DNA from: a bacterium
GTDB lineage: Bacteria; Hydrothermota; UBA3073; JACQXS01; JAQTXJ01
Direction of reading: 5' to 3'
Assembly (NCBI GenBank): GCA_028688815.1
Contig: JAQTXJ010000010.1
Span: 1-46,488, forward strand
DNA: 46,488 nt
Positions 33,857 to 41,983 of this stretch are shown here, piece by piece. The notes under the pieces were generated by a model. It saw only the letters and a program-made list of their open reading frames with translations, was not told the origin of the DNA and ran no database searches. A program made the translations under genes and the position numbers. Position 1 is the first letter of the stretch, and every line of letters begins with the position of its first letter.

Positions 33857-35287
33857 TCAATTTTTTAAATATGCCCTTACTTTCTGTCTGAAATCTTCTC
33901 CTCTTGCGCTGTAATCCCTGTACCAGTCAAACGAAGCAAATCCCGGCGACAATATTATTACGTCTCCTTTTTGTGCATTAGAAAAAGCCGTTTCCACTGC
34001 AGATTCCATATTCTCAGCTTCTTTATGTTTTACGGTTAATCCTTTTGACAATCTCTTTGCAGCCTCTCCGATCAAGACACAAAATTTTGTATTTTTATTC
34101 ATCGCTTCTACCATTTTTATCGTAGAAAAATTTTTCTCTTTTCCGCCGGCTATTAAAATCGTTCCGTTTTTCCCGGTGTTACCTAAACTATTTAACACCT
34201 CTATAAACGCCGCAGGATTGGTACACATCGAATTATTTATTATTTTTATTCCGCCATAAGTATCTACTTCTTCCATTCTGTTTGAAACCCCTTTAAATGC
34301 TTTCAGTCCTTTTATGATGTGTACCCTGCCTATTCCAAGCGCTTTTGCCGCAAGAATAGCCGCAAGATAATCTTCCATCAAACAACCCCATCTTATATTC
34401 AAGGTTTTTGTATTAAATTTTTCCACCGCTCTGCTGCTTTTGCCCGTGTTACATATTATGTCGTTTCCTTCTACCCATATATCGGGTGACAAAACTGATG
34501 AAGAAGTTCTTTTATACACGGTAGAAAAATATAATTTCCGTGATTTCAATTTTAATTCCCTCATACTCTTATCATCAAAATTCAATATCGCAAAATCATC
34601 TTCTGTTTGGTTCATAAACAATCTTAGTTTTGCTTTTTTGTATTCGCCGACATTCTTGTACCGGTTCAAGTGGTCGGCAGTAACATTTAGAAGTACACCC
34701 ACTTTAGGATGAAATTCTTTTATGCCTTCAAGCTGGAAACTACTTATTTCTATCACTGGAATAAAGTTTTGGCTCCCGTACAAGTTCACCATCTCGGTAA
34801 AAGCCGTTCCCGTATTCCCGCAAACAACGCTATTTTTCTTTGTCTCTTTTAAAATATTATTTATCAGGTGCACCGTCGTTGTTTTTCCGTTCGTCCCGGT
34901 TACACCTATTATTTCCTTTTGTTCCCCATCCCGGCAAAAGGACTCATACGCGAATTCCAACTCCCCTACTAGTGGAATTCTTTTCTTTTGTGCCTTTTTA
35001 AAAATAGGAAGACTCAAAGGAACCCCGGGAGAAACTATAATCATATCCTGTTCGAGCAGTTTTTCGCTATTAACGCCAAACTTTCCATTGATATCTATTG
35101 TTTTTCCAATAAATTCCGGAAGCCGCACCAATTCGGATAAAAACGTTTCGAATTTATCCCTTACTTCGGCAGAAGAATCATTAACAAAAACTTTTACATC
35201 TTCTTTTAACAAAGCTTTCGCGCATGCCATACCGCTTCTCTGAAACCCTACAATCCCGACTTTCTTCATTTCTTTTTTCTTTTTCAT
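33857..35287 (-). CDS. murD: UDP-N-acetylmuramoylalanine--D-glutamate ligase
   Basis: 476 aa. MurD adds D-glutamate to UDP-MurNAc-L-Ala. Motifs: KKVGIVGFQRSGMACAKAL (N-terminal Rossmann loop), VSPGVPLSLPIF, ATP-binding GVTGTNGKTTTVHLINNIL, EISSFQLEGI, NVTADHLNRYKNVGEY, INNSMCTNPAAFIEVL (where relatives commonly have NDSKATN), ILIAGGKEKN and LSPGFASFDWYRDYSARGEDF. A start at Met7 (MKKVGIVGF) is possible, but the AAGGGA site favours the first ATG. The 128-bp upstream gap to mraY carries a palindromic element. Confidence 0.95.
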   Translation of the reverse strand: MKKKKEMKKVGIVGFQRSGMACAKALLKEDVKVFVNDSSAEVRDKFETFLSELVRLPEFIGKTIDINGKFGVNSEKLLEQDMIIVSPGVPLSLPIFKKAQKKRIPLVGELEFAYESFCRDGEQKEIIGVTGTNGKTTTVHLINNILKETKKNSVVCGNTGTAFTEMVNLYGSQNFIPVIEISSFQLEGIKEFHPKVGVLLNVTADHLNRYKNVGEYKKAKLRLFMNQTEDDFAILNFDDKSMRELKLKSRKLYFSTVYKRTSSSVLSPDIWVEGNDIICNTGKSSRAVEKFNTKTLNIRWGCLMEDYLAAILAAKALGIGRVHIIKGLKAFKGVSNRMEEVDTYGGIKIINNSMCTNPAAFIEVLNSLGNTGKNGTILIAGGKEKNFSTIKMVEAMNKNTKFCVLIGEAAKRLSKGLTVKHKEAENMESAVETAFSNAQKGDVIILSPGFASFDWYRDYSARGEDFRQKVRAYLKN

Positions 35288-35327
35288 CTTTATTCCCTTC
35301 TTTTTTCCCTTACTTAACTTATAAGAA

Positions 35328-35384
35328 GCTCTTTCCGCTTTTGGCGGATTAGAGATTCTTATCCAGCATCGCTGGACTTAACCT
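35328..35384. repeat. two-hairpin palindromic element between mraY and murD
   Basis: AAGCTCTTTCCGCTTTTGGC then GGATTAGAGATTCTTATCC then AGCATCGCTGGACTTA. The first hairpin is CCGCTTTTGGCGG and the second TCCAGCATCGCTGGA. The arrangement is the same as in the copy at 43031-43100 between mraZ and rsmH. Confidence 0.6.
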
Positions 35385-35415
35385 ACTCAACTCACTTAAC
35401 TTTCTGTATTTTTCC

Positions 35416-36498
35416 TTATCTTATTTTCAGTGTAGACAAACAAACGACAAGGAACAATATTCCGATAATCCAAAACCTGACTACTATTTTATTTTCGGGT
35501 AGACCTTTTTTCTCGTAATGATGATGAATTGGCGCCATGCGGAACAATCGTTTCCCGTGTGTTCGTTTGAAATAAGCAATCTGTAAAATAACGGACATTG
35601 TTTCGATGGCATATGGTCCGCAAGCCAATAAAAGCAAAACTTCCTGTTTTATAAGCACTGCCGCCACTCCGATAATACCGCCCAGCATAAGCGCTCCGGT
35701 ATCTCCCATAATAATTTGCGCCGGCGACGTATTATACCACAAAAATCCGAGCGCCGCACCGGCAGCCCCGGCAAGAAAAACGGTTATTTCACCTGCACCC
35801 GGTATATGAATGATTCCAAGATATTGAGAAAAATTTAAATTTCCTACTGCATAAGCAAGAACAAGAAACGCAAATATGGCTTCCGCGCCTAAACCGATTG
35901 CAAGCCCGTCAAGTCCATCCGTTAAGTTGGTAGCGTTTGTCACGGCTATTAAAACAATCACTACAAAAGGAATATAAAACCAATCAAGATATACAAACCA
36001 ATTCTTCAAAAACAGTACCGTCGTATACGATCTAAAACTAAGATCCTTAGGGAAAAAGTAAACATATGCGCCAACTAATAACCCGATAATTATTTGAGGT
36101 AAAAATTTCTGGAGTTTAGAAATACCTTTATGTAATTTTATTTTTCTCATATCGTCAACTACGCCTATAGCGCCAAAAGCAAGAGAAGAAATCAGAATGA
36201 CCCATACAAATGGTTCTTTCAAATCGCACCACAACAAAGCCGATACGGAAACGGCAAACATCAAAAGCAGTCCTCCCATAGTAGGAATATGAGTTTTTGT
36301 TTCCTGACTTTTTATTCCTTTTTCTCTCACCTGGGCAAGGATTTTTCGCTTGGTAAGCCACCTGATTACATATTTCCCGCAAATCAAAGAAATCAACAAC
36401 CCTGTTGCGCCTGCATAAGCGGCACGGAAAGTTATGTACTTAAACAGATGAAAGAAAAAATATTTTGTATGTAACGGATACAACAAATCGTATAACAT
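35416..36498 (-). CDS. mraY: phospho-N-acetylmuramoyl-pentapeptide-transferase
   Basis: 360 aa, about ten membrane helices. MraY transfers phospho-MurNAc-pentapeptide to undecaprenyl phosphate, giving lipid I. Motifs: THIPTMGGLLLMFAVSVSALLW, GVVDDMRKI, TNATNLTDGLDGLAIGLG (catalytic aspartates), NTSPAQIIMGDTGALMLGGIIG and RMAPIHHHYEKKGLPENKIVVRFWIIG. All key residues are present. The length is standard. It lies 28 bp after murF in the cluster. Confidence 0.97.
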   Translation of the reverse strand: MLYDLLYPLHTKYFFFHLFKYITFRAAYAGATGLLISLICGKYVIRWLTKRKILAQVREKGIKSQETKTHIPTMGGLLLMFAVSVSALLWCDLKEPFVWVILISSLAFGAIGVVDDMRKIKLHKGISKLQKFLPQIIIGLLVGAYVYFFPKDLSFRSYTTVLFLKNWFVYLDWFYIPFVVIVLIAVTNATNLTDGLDGLAIGLGAEAIFAFLVLAYAVGNLNFSQYLGIIHIPGAGEITVFLAGAAGAALGFLWYNTSPAQIIMGDTGALMLGGIIGVAAVLIKQEVLLLLACGPYAIETMSVILQIAYFKRTHGKRLFRMAPIHHHYEKKGLPENKIVVRFWIIGILFLVVCLSTLKIR

Positions 36499-36526
36499 TT
36501 TTACTCCTTATTTTAATTCATTACAT

Positions 36527-37978
36527 TTATAAGCTCGACACAATTTTAGACATTCTCATTGCATTGGACCCTTTAATTAGCACTATATCGCCTTTCTCCA
36601 GGAACTTTTTTACGAACGGAATCACTTCCTCCGAAGACCTGAAAGAAAACTTTTTTCTCGCATAAATATCTTCAATATAGTATTTCGCCAATTTTCCCAC
36701 GCCAATGATTATATCTATATGTTTTTCTTTAAGAAAAACACCCACATCCATATGAAACTGTTCGCTCTTTTTCCCGAGTTCCAGCATATCTCCAAGAATA
36801 GCTACAGTTCTGCTTTTACCTGTTTTCTTTGTTTTCATATCAGCTTGCGCTTTTAAAACGCACAACTCTTCTATAGCAGCACGCATTGAAAAAGGATTCG
36901 CATTGTAAGTGCTGTCTATAATGCGTATTCCTTTTTTATCAATCAATTCGTCCCTGTGTTCCATCGCCTCGACATTTCTCAATGCTTCCGACATATCTTT
37001 CAATGGAACATCAAAATAAATTCCCGCGCTGATTGCCGCAAGCGCATTATAAACGTTATGAATACCTATAAGCGGTATCTTAAATTTAGTTCCGTCTACC
37101 TTGAAACTTATCCCGTCCTTCAGGTCAACGTCTTTCGCCGTCAAGTCCAAATCCGCACCTTTTATTCCGAACTTAAATTTTTTCTGTATAAGAGGATACG
37201 GAAGTTTTATCGTCCTGAGCAATGCATCTTCCCCGTTTATTATTGCTATACGTGCACTATGCAAAAGCTCGGATTTTTCTTTCAGTACGCCTTCAAGGGT
37301 TCTAAACGCTTCCAGGTGGCAGGCGCCGATATTAGTAATGATACCTGCTCCCGGGTTTGCGATTTCCGATAATCTTTTTATTTCACCTTTACGGTTTGCT
37401 CCAATCTCAAGTACACACATACTATGTTCGCTCGTAAGGTTAAACAAAGTTAACGGCACGCCGGTAAGACTATTGTAACTGCTTTTATTTTTTAATACGT
37501 TATATTTCGCCGAGAGACAGGTAGCGGTTAATTCTTTTGTAGTTGTTTTCCCGGTTGACCCGGTTATGCCAACTACGGGCATCTTAAATTTTTTTCTGTA
37601 ATATGCACCTAAGTCTCCCAAAGCTTTTAAGGTGTCTTGAACAACTATTATTTTAAGATTTATTTGTTGAAACTCGTTTTTTATTTCCCTGATATCGGAT
37701 AAAGTCTTTTTTACTTTTCCTCTTTCTATAAATAATGCGGATACTTTTTTCCTGACCACATCTTTTACGAAAGAATTCCCGTCAACTTTTTTCCCTTTTA
37801 TTGCTACGAACAATTCTCCTTCTTTTACCACTCTTGAATCTATCGAAACTCCTTCAATAAACTTATTTTCTTTTAATATCAACAACCGCTTGTTTTTTGC
37901 GTTACAAATATACTCCGATATGTTCAACAAATTTCCTCTAACGCCTATCTCAATTTCTTTAACGTTTAGTTTTTCCAT
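36527..37978 (-). CDS. murF: UDP-N-acetylmuramoyl-tripeptide--D-alanyl-D-alanine ligase
   Basis: 483 aa from ATG 37978. MurF adds D-Ala-D-Ala to complete the UDP-MurNAc-pentapeptide. Motifs: GVSIDSRVVKEGELFVAIKG, ATP-binding GITGSTGKTTTKELTATCL, SYNSLTGVPLTL, VLEIGANRKGEI, NIGACHLEAF, HNVYNALAAISAG, IDSTYNANPFSMRAAI and ILGDMLELGKKSEQFH. A longer frame opens at a GTG (38023) inside a 16-bp perfect palindrome. The ATG, with AAGGAGG about 14 nt upstream, is more plausible. The residues between the two starts are low-complexity charged. Confidence 0.94.
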   Translation of the reverse strand: MEKLNVKEIEIGVRGNLLNISEYICNAKNKRLLILKENKFIEGVSIDSRVVKEGELFVAIKGKKVDGNSFVKDVVRKKVSALFIERGKVKKTLSDIREIKNEFQQINLKIIVVQDTLKALGDLGAYYRKKFKMPVVGITGSTGKTTTKELTATCLSAKYNVLKNKSSYNSLTGVPLTLFNLTSEHSMCVLEIGANRKGEIKRLSEIANPGAGIITNIGACHLEAFRTLEGVLKEKSELLHSARIAIINGEDALLRTIKLPYPLIQKKFKFGIKGADLDLTAKDVDLKDGISFKVDGTKFKIPLIGIHNVYNALAAISAGIYFDVPLKDMSEALRNVEAMEHRDELIDKKGIRIIDSTYNANPFSMRAAIEELCVLKAQADMKTKKTGKSRTVAILGDMLELGKKSEQFHMDVGVFLKEKHIDIIIGVGKLAKYYIEDIYARKKFSFRSSEEVIPFVKKFLEKGDIVLIKGSNAMRMSKIVSSL

Positions 37979-38015
37979 CTCTTTTTTATTCTCCTCCTTA
38001 TCCTCTTTTTCTCTT

Positions 38016-38031
38016 AGGAGCACGTGCTCCT
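38016..38031. repeat. perfect 16-bp palindrome upstream of murF
   Basis: AGGAGCACGTGCTCCT reads identically on both strands. It lies 38 bp before the murF start chosen here, in the murE-murF gap. It may be an extruded hairpin, a protein-binding site or another repeat fragment. Confidence 0.6.
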
Positions 38032-38039
38032 GACTACCC

Positions 38040-38178
38040 CTTTAGCAATAAATCCAAATTACAAAATTCAAATACTCTCAAATCAAGCTCAAATTCCAAA
38101 AAACATTCAAACATTTAAACTATCTTCCTCCTCACTTTCCTTTTCTGACCACTGTCTACTGACCACTGCTCACTGTCC
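38040..38178. repeat. dispersed repeats between murE and murF
   Basis: The left part (about 38049-38120) consists of CAAATnCnAA words, including CTCAAATCAAGCTCAAATTC, and is a diverged, inverted relative of the 95-bp core at 43927-44021 and 45546-45640. The right part (38146-38177) is a tandem of TGACCACTG / TACTGACCACTGCTCACTG. The last codons and stop of murE lie in the latter. Confidence 0.6.
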
Positions 38179-39700
38179 CTTTTTTTCCATTCAGCGCTTC
38201 TTTAATTACGGCTTTTTCGTCCCACGGCATTTTGAGTTCCCCCAGAAGCTGGTAATTTTCGTGCCCTTTCCCGACTACCATTATGACATCTTCCGGGGAC
38301 GAGCGTTCTACTGCATGTTTTATTGCCGCTTCCCTATCAAGTATGACTTCGTAATTACATTTATTTATTCCCGAAATTATATCCTCGACTATTTTTTTAG
38401 GGTCCTCGCTTCTCGGGTTATCTGTTGTCAATATTACGTAATCCGCATTTTCCGACGCTACGTTTCCCATCAACGGCCTTTTCCCGTGGTCCCTGTCGCC
38501 TCCGCATCCGAAAATGCATATAAGCCTGCCCACCGTTATCACTCTTGCCGAGCGTAAAGCCGCTTCCAGCGCCCCGGGCGTATGCGCATAATCTATTATC
38601 ACACGATTAATTATGTCAAACCTTCCCGGCACTACTTTTAAATTTTTTATTCCTTCTTGGATTACGTCAAAACTTATTCCGTCAGCAAACGCGCAAGTCG
38701 TAACAAGCAATATGTTCATAAGATTATGCGGTCCTACAAGCGGAGAATATATCGTTCCTTCGCCTTTTCCGTTTACCGGGAAGCCTTTTGGGATATCCCA
38801 TCTTATTTTTACTTCAAGCCCGTTCAAATCAGCTTTCAGGATTTCTCCCCAAACGTTATAATTCTGGACACCCATCCCGTAACTCAATACTTTTGCTTCG
38901 GTTTGCGTGATGTACTGTTTAAAAATGGAACTATCTTTATTCAAAACTGCTATTTTATCTTTTTTTAATTCTTTAAATAATTTTAATTTCGCTTCGGCGT
39001 ATTTCTCCACCGTTTCATGAAAATCAAGGTGGTCCCTTTCGAGAGTCGTAAACCCGGCAACGTCAAAATCCATCCCGTATACTCTGTTCAATTCGAGCGA
39101 ATGCGAAGAAACTTCCATAACGCAAACTTTTATTTTTTCTTCCACGAAATCTGCCAGAACGCTTTGCAATTCAGGAGCTTCCGGCGTAGTGTTGTGCGCT
39201 TCCATTTCTTCTTTCCCGCCGGTATACTTTATCGTTCCTATCAATCCCGTTTTCAAACCCGCCGCTTCATATATGGATTTCAAAAGAAACGTAGACGTCG
39301 TTTTTCCATAAGTCCCGGTTATTCCCACCATCTTTAATTTCTTTGCGGGATAGTCATAAAATTCGCCTGACAATAAGGCTAAAGCTTTACGTCCGTCTTT
39401 TACGGGTATTGTTTCCACACCTTCAAACGGTTTAAATGATTTCGGGAGAGGTTCTTCCACGACTAAAACTTTAGCGCCTTTTTCTACTGCAGACTCTATA
39501 TGTTCAAATGAACTGTTGCTTACGGTTTCCCCGATCTTAAACCCCCTGTATGCAACAAAAATATAATCTTTATTTACTTTACGGGAATCATAAGCGATTC
39601 CTTTTATATCAAGTTTTGACAACTTAGTCATTAGTTCAAGAGACACCGGTTCTGCAAGTCCTTCGGAAACCAAGTTTTTTATCAATCTATCTCCTCTCAT
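38156..39700 (-). CDS. murE: UDP-N-acetylmuramoyl-tripeptide synthetase, probably meso-diaminopimelate-adding
   Basis: 514 aa. MurE adds the third residue of the stem peptide. Motifs: GIAYDSRKVNKDYIFVAYRG, ATP-binding GITGTYGKTTSTFLLKSI (Tyr where Asn is common), HNTTPEAPELQ, MEVSSHSLELNRVYG, ERDHLDFHETVE, VPGRFDIIN, IDYAHTPGALEAAL and FGCGGDRDHGKRPLMG. The specificity motif DNPRSEDP fits the meso-DAP-type DNPR enzymes. The C-terminal GTVSSGQ and stop are encoded by the GACCACTG repeat. A TTG at 39685 preceded by AGAGGAG is an alternative start that would remove five residues. Confidence 0.95.
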   Translation of the reverse strand: MRGDRLIKNLVSEGLAEPVSLELMTKLSKLDIKGIAYDSRKVNKDYIFVAYRGFKIGETVSNSSFEHIESAVEKGAKVLVVEEPLPKSFKPFEGVETIPVKDGRKALALLSGEFYDYPAKKLKMVGITGTYGKTTSTFLLKSIYEAAGLKTGLIGTIKYTGGKEEMEAHNTTPEAPELQSVLADFVEEKIKVCVMEVSSHSLELNRVYGMDFDVAGFTTLERDHLDFHETVEKYAEAKLKLFKELKKDKIAVLNKDSSIFKQYITQTEAKVLSYGMGVQNYNVWGEILKADLNGLEVKIRWDIPKGFPVNGKGEGTIYSPLVGPHNLMNILLVTTCAFADGISFDVIQEGIKNLKVVPGRFDIINRVIIDYAHTPGALEAALRSARVITVGRLICIFGCGGDRDHGKRPLMGNVASENADYVILTTDNPRSEDPKKIVEDIISGINKCNYEVILDREAAIKHAVERSSPEDVIMVVGKGHENYQLLGELKMPWDEKAVIKEALNGKKGTVSSGQ

Positions 39701-39717
39701 CTTTATTTTTTCTCTTT

Positions 39718-39736
39718 ACTGACCACTCTCCACTAT
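39718..39736. repeat. GACCACT-family repeat between ftsI and murE
   Basis: ACTGACCACTCTCCACTAT, a short member of the family seen at 38146-38177, 44060-44090 and 45680-45697. It occupies half of the 36-bp ftsI-murE gap. Confidence 0.45.
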
Positions 39737-41329
39737 CTATCTCCCTGCTTCCGTCAATTTCAATGTATTTTTCTTTTTAAAAAACGGGACCTGGTTATTC
39801 CCCGGCGCATCTTTTTTCATTGCCATGTTTTGATTTCCCAAAACCAGACTCGAATCAAAGAAGCACTGGTATTGTTTTAACTTTACAATATTTGTCACTA
39901 TTTCTTTAATAACCGGCCCGCACACCTGGCTGCTCAAACACATTCCTTGTGGTTCATTGATTACGCATGCAACGAGAATTTCCGGATTATCCGCAGGAAA
40001 AAAAGTTATAAAACTTGCGATATATGCATCTTTATATCTTCCGTTAACAGCTTTTTGGGCTGTTCCCGTTTTACCTGCCATTTTCAAACCGGGAACTCTT
40101 GCGCTCATCCCGGAGCCGTATTCAATTACCCCGCACAAAAGGGAATTTACTATTTGCGCATCCGCGGGACTCAACACCCTTCTCACCACTATAGGACTCG
40201 ATTCATATATTGTTTCGCCTTCGGAAGAAATTATTTTTTTCACTATAATCGGCCTTAAAAGTTCTCCTTTGTTTGCAACTGCCTGATAAGCAAGAGCAAG
40301 CTGGAGCAAATTACAACTCATCCCCTGTCCAAAAGATATGTTTGCAAAACCAAGCGTTGACCATCTGTCCGGGGTAGTTAACCTGCCGGGAGCTTCACCG
40401 GGCAATGGAATGCCTGTCGGCGTGCCAAACCCGAAAAGTCGTGAGCCAACGTAAAAGTTATCTTTTCCTATGCGTGGCGTAAGTCTCACAAACGCTACAT
40501 TGCTTGACTGCCACACGGCTTGCGAGAACGTAAACTCATCGTGTTTATGAACGTCATGAATAGTATGGTTTCCTATTGTTATTTGAGCGCTCCCGTCTTC
40601 CACGATATCCTGCAATCCCACAAGTTTGCCTTTCATTAACAGAGAAATCGGGACAACCTTAAAGCTGCTTCCCGGTTCAAACTGGTCTTGTATAACCGAA
40701 TTATTCCATTCTTTAAACCTACGCCATTCCGTAGGATTACAAGACGGGACAGTTGCCATAGCAAGGATTTCTCCTGTTTTACATTCGATTACTACACCGC
40801 TTCCTTCTTTGGCGTTTAACTCTCTCAGCCTGTTCATTAAAGCCGTTTCAACTATGGCTTCTATGTCGGTATCTATGGTCAGAACTATATCGTTTGCGGA
40901 TTTCATAGGTTTCATCGGGAGTCCTGGATAAGGATAAAGTTTCCCGTAAGGAGTTTTAGCCAGTGTCAACCATCCGGGAGTTCCGCTCAACACGTGTTCA
41001 AATTCGTATTCCACGCCTTCAAGTCCCATACCATCTTTTCCTATGAAGCCGATTGTATTCCCGCAAAGTTCATGCAGCGGGTATATGCGTTTTTTACCTA
41101 TGGTAAGCGCAAATACCCTGTATTCGCGGTCATATATTTTTCCCCTCGTGGGAATTGTTTTTATTCTTTTTTCGGATTGCTCTTTCACGCGGGTCTCGAT
41201 ACCCGTATACCGGACAATTTGCAAGTTTATAAGTTTGACAATAATAAATATCTGCAGAGCAAAACATAACAATACCAATGTAGCAATTCTGCCTATAGGA
41301 AAATCTTTATCCGAAAATTTTTTACCCAT
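39737..41329 (-). CDS. ftsI: septal peptidoglycan transpeptidase FtsI (class B PBP) with shortened N-terminal module
   Basis: 530 aa. One membrane helix (about 13-36) is followed by the short periplasmic N-terminal module and the transpeptidase domain (about 145-470). Catalytic motifs are SSFK (S221-K224, in FEPGSSFKV), SSN (275-277) and KTGT (420-423). Conserved features RGKIYDRE and GFIGKDGMGLEGVEYEFEHVLSGTPG are present, but only about 20 residues separate DRE from GFIG, where class B PBPs normally have about 100 or more. The head of the N-terminal module is therefore missing. A C-terminal tail of about 45 residues follows the enzyme domain, with no PASTA domain. It works with FtsW in septal wall synthesis. 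Confidence 0.92.
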   Translation of the reverse strand: MGKKFSDKDFPIGRIATLVLLCFALQIFIIVKLINLQIVRYTGIETRVKEQSEKRIKTIPTRGKIYDREYRVFALTIGKKRIYPLHELCGNTIGFIGKDGMGLEGVEYEFEHVLSGTPGWLTLAKTPYGKLYPYPGLPMKPMKSANDIVLTIDTDIEAIVETALMNRLRELNAKEGSGVVIECKTGEILAMATVPSCNPTEWRRFKEWNNSVIQDQFEPGSSFKVVPISLLMKGKLVGLQDIVEDGSAQITIGNHTIHDVHKHDEFTFSQAVWQSSNVAFVRLTPRIGKDNFYVGSRLFGFGTPTGIPLPGEAPGRLTTPDRWSTLGFANISFGQGMSCNLLQLALAYQAVANKGELLRPIIVKKIISSEGETIYESSPIVVRRVLSPADAQIVNSLLCGVIEYGSGMSARVPGLKMAGKTGTAQKAVNGRYKDAYIASFITFFPADNPEILVACVINEPQGMCLSSQVCGPVIKEIVTNIVKLKQYQCFFDSSLVLGNQNMAMKKDAPGNNQVPFFKKKNTLKLTEAGR

Positions 41330-41368
41330 TATTTTAGTTTTTCTTTTTCAACTCTAATTCTTATTTAT

Positions 41369-41836
41369 TTAGTGCAATTTCGTGTCTTCGTGTTTTTGCG
41401 GCAAGTTTTCGTTTTTTCTGTGTTCTGTTTTCGCTTTTTCCGTTTTTTGTTTCTGGACTTTATTTTTCGTTTCTTTTACTACGGGTGTCTCCGCGGTTTT
41501 CGCTTCAATCTTCTGCGTTTGCAAAGATGCCAAACTATCCGCTTCAATTGGATTCGAATTAACTATCCTGTCATATCTTGCAAGATTAACTTCTTTTGCG
41601 CGAAGGTTATCCAATTCTTCTCCTATGTTTTTAAGCGCCCTGTTTTCCCTGTCCAGTTGAAAAGTCAACCCCACCGTAGAAAAATACTCTATCAGATAAA
41701 GTATTCCGACCACAAAAACTCCTATTACAAACAGGCTTATTCTTTTTATGCCGATTTTTTTTACATTTATGATATTCCCGATATCTTCAACTTTGACATT
41801 TCTCGCATCAAACTTTATCTTCTTTCTTCTACCCAT
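41369..41836 (-). CDS. ftsL: FtsL-like divisome protein
   Basis: 155 aa. A basic cytoplasmic N-terminus (MGRRKKIKFDARNVKVEDIG), a single membrane helix (about 33-52, ISLFVIGVFVVGILYLIEYF) and a heptad-rich extracytoplasmic stretch (about 55-95) are present. This topology and its place between rsmH and ftsI identify it as FtsL despite poor sequence conservation, which is normal for the family. FtsL links FtsB/FtsQ to FtsWI. The remainder is a charged, low-complexity Lys/Glu/Thr tail (about 108-155). Its last 12 residues (NLPQKHEDTKLH) are the translation of a CACGAAGACACGAA-type intergenic repeat. Confidence 0.8.
   Translation of the reverse strand: MGRRKKIKFDARNVKVEDIGNIINVKKIGIKRISLFVIGVFVVGILYLIEYFSTVGLTFQLDRENRALKNIGEELDNLRAKEVNLARYDRIVNSNPIEADSLASLQTQKIEAKTAETPVVKETKNKVQKQKTEKAKTEHRKNENLPQKHEDTKLH
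41372..41398. repeat. CACGAAG-family repeat overlapping the ftsL 3' end
   Basis: Plus strand CGTGTCTTCGTGTTTTTGCG; on the minus strand it reads CGCAAAAACACGAAGACACG. It encodes the last residues of FtsL before the stop. Confidence 0.5.
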
Positions 41837-41865
41837 TTTATTTTACTTTGAAATATAGGATATAA

Positions 41866-41887
41866 GGTAGGATCAAGTGATCCTACC
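41866..41887. repeat. 10-bp perfect inverted repeat between rsmH and ftsL
   Basis: GGTAGGATCA, a 2-nt loop, TGATCCTACC, followed by TACCC. The flanking words (TAGGA ... TACCTACCC) match those around the palindrome at 30071-30085 while the core differs. A CTTTGCGTCTTTGCGCGAG repeat follows at 41899-41918. The stem lacks a T tract on either side, so it is not a clear terminator. Confidence 0.55.
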
Positions 41888-41983
41888 TACCCAATTCTTT
41901 TCTTTGCGTCTTTGCGCGAGATATTATGTTTTTTGTTTGTTCTTTTTTTATCTGTTTTTCTATCATTATTTTGTTCTCTGCGT

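Noticed and set aside
41866-41887. 10-bp inverted repeat between rsmH and ftsL as a transcription terminator
   Set aside because: No T tract follows on the minus strand, and a terminator here would cut off the rest of the dcw cluster. It looks like a member of the hairpin repeats.
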